From DATDIC01 sp963777625 (lineage in GTDB: Bacteria > Pseudomonadota > Alphaproteobacteria > Acetobacterales > Acetobacteraceae), in contig CAVZRO010000037.1 in NCBI GenBank assembly GCA_963777625.1, positions 62,001 to 126,000 on the forward strand: a stretch of DNA of 64,000 nucleotides, given 5' to 3'. Both the position numbers and the translations under genes were made by a program. Below, one piece after another: positions 63,405-64,000 of this stretch. Numbering within the stretch: the first letter of the stretch is position 1; each line of letters begins with the position of its first letter. The notes under the pieces are model-generated. The model worked only from the letters and a program-made list of their open reading frames with translations, had not been told where the DNA came from and ran no database searches.

Positions 63405-64000
63405 TCAAGCCCGACCAGCCGCCTGCCGCCCCGTCTCCACCGCCGCGAACGAGGTGACCGGGCCCGGCATCAGCCAGCGGAACCCCTGCGCCAGCAGCGG
63501 CACCACGTTCTTGGTGTCCACATGCGGATGCCCGCACGGCACGTTGTACTGCTTGCAGATCGCCAGCACCTCGCTGATTGCCGATGCAACCGTCGGATGG
63601 TCGTATTGCCGCGGATATCCCAGGTCCTGCGATAGGTCGCCCTCCCCGATCAGCACCACGCCGATCCCCGGCACCTGCTCCAGCATCTTCGGCAGGTTGC
63701 CGATCGCCCGCTTCTCCTCGCACATGATCACCACCAGGATCTCGCCCGCCGGGTTCAGCGGCCATACATCGGCCCGCTGATAGTATTCCTGCGCCGTCAA
63801 CCCCCAGTACCGCGCCGCTGCCGTCGGAGCATCGCCGCGCTGCCCCGCCGGTTCATACAACGCAGCATCCTTCGGCCGCGGATACCGGCATGCCGCCACC
63901 GCACTGCGCGCATCCTCGATCGTGCTGACATGCGGCCACACCACGCCGTACACGCCGACATCCAGCACCTGCTTGGCGATCCACTGGCTCTGCTCGCCAC
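63405..64000 (-). CDS. HpcH/HpaI-family aldolase (5' end beyond window)
   Basis: The C-terminal approximately 198 residues of a class II pyruvate aldolase-like protein; it stays open to the right window edge. Marks include VLDVGVYGVVWPHVST, ILVVIMCEEKRAI, GVVLIGEGDLSQDLG and CGHPHVDTKN. This family cleaves 4-hydroxy-2-oxo acids. Positioned next to the LigJ-like gene, it may split the LigJ product in place of a LigK-type aldolase; that assignment is inferred from context. Confidence 0.85.
   Translation of the reverse strand, partial: GEQSQWIAKQVLDVGVYGVVWPHVSTIEDARSAVAACRYPRPKDAALYEPAGQRGDAPTAAARYWGLTAQEYYQRADVWPLNPAGEILVVIMCEEKRAIGNLPKMLEQVPGIGVVLIGEGDLSQDLGYPRQYDHPTVASAISEVLAICKQYNVPCGHPHVDTKNVVPLLAQGFRWLMPGPVTSFAAVETGRQAAGRA

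Overview
This is a GC-rich window dense in genes. Its content points to an alphaproteobacterium, most likely Rhodospirillales/Acetobacteraceae: an F0-only ATP synthase operon split from F1 with a b' subunit, ECF sigma/anti-sigma gene pairs, PleD-like signalling, a soxBDAG sarcosine oxidase, an enolase-superfamily dehydratase, and abundant palindromic repeats. This assignment is an inference from gene content and style; no 16S or other marker was available.

Layout. 0-6.3 kb: a 5'-truncated PAS hybrid histidine kinase, a short Hsp70-like ATPase, and a minus-strand operon of metallophosphatase, cupredoxin, ECF sigma factor and anti-sigma factor. 6.3-21.4 kb: a broken VOC gene, a TonB-like protein, two coupled acyl-CoA dehydrogenases, a partial type VI secretion cluster (tssM, tssL-OmpA, glucosaminidase), then thiD, glmM, folP and an OsmC gene, ending in a decayed GxxExxY gene and transposase remnants. 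21.4-31.4 kb: an accessory-looking stretch with a cyclase/AAA/TPR regulator, an unknown lipoprotein of lower GC, a YcaO-TfuA pair with a coupled 149-residue ORF, and a PadR-TAP hydrolase module set between two 28-bp direct repeats. 31.5-34.1 kb: the atpI-B-E-F'-F operon. 34.3-47.6 kb: one-carbon and amine catabolism and transport (DddP-like M24 enzyme, soxBDAG, a vWA-like protein, lactonase, two solute-binding proteins, a permease, a DUF1989 protein, an MR/MLE enzyme). 47.7-64 kb: an FMN-binding protein, VanZ protein, a complete IS701-type element with CTAA target duplications, a PEP-CTERM protein, a SEC-C/TPR/sulfotransferase, malate synthase G, rpmG, a PleD-like diguanylate cyclase, a DMT exporter, sirtuin, a luciferase-like monooxygenase, tag, and a LigJ-like hydratase with an HpaI-type aldolase running off the end.

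Two window-wide patterns matter most. First, at least a dozen otherwise well-conserved genes are broken by net +1 insertions, several in short homopolymers, and each is repaired by removing one base. Either the assembly has a systematic insertion error or the region is decaying, so every pseudogene call here is provisional. Second, several repeat families populate the gaps: a common REP-like palindrome, an approximately 190-bp multi-hairpin element present twice, each time directly after a stop codon, and a palindrome whose arm supplies the soxD ribosome-binding site.

The best candidate for an under-described system is the YcaO-TfuA locus (26.26-28.81 kb). It encodes a peptide-backbone-modifying enzyme pair, with a small exported-looking protein whose gene overlaps the start of ycaO.
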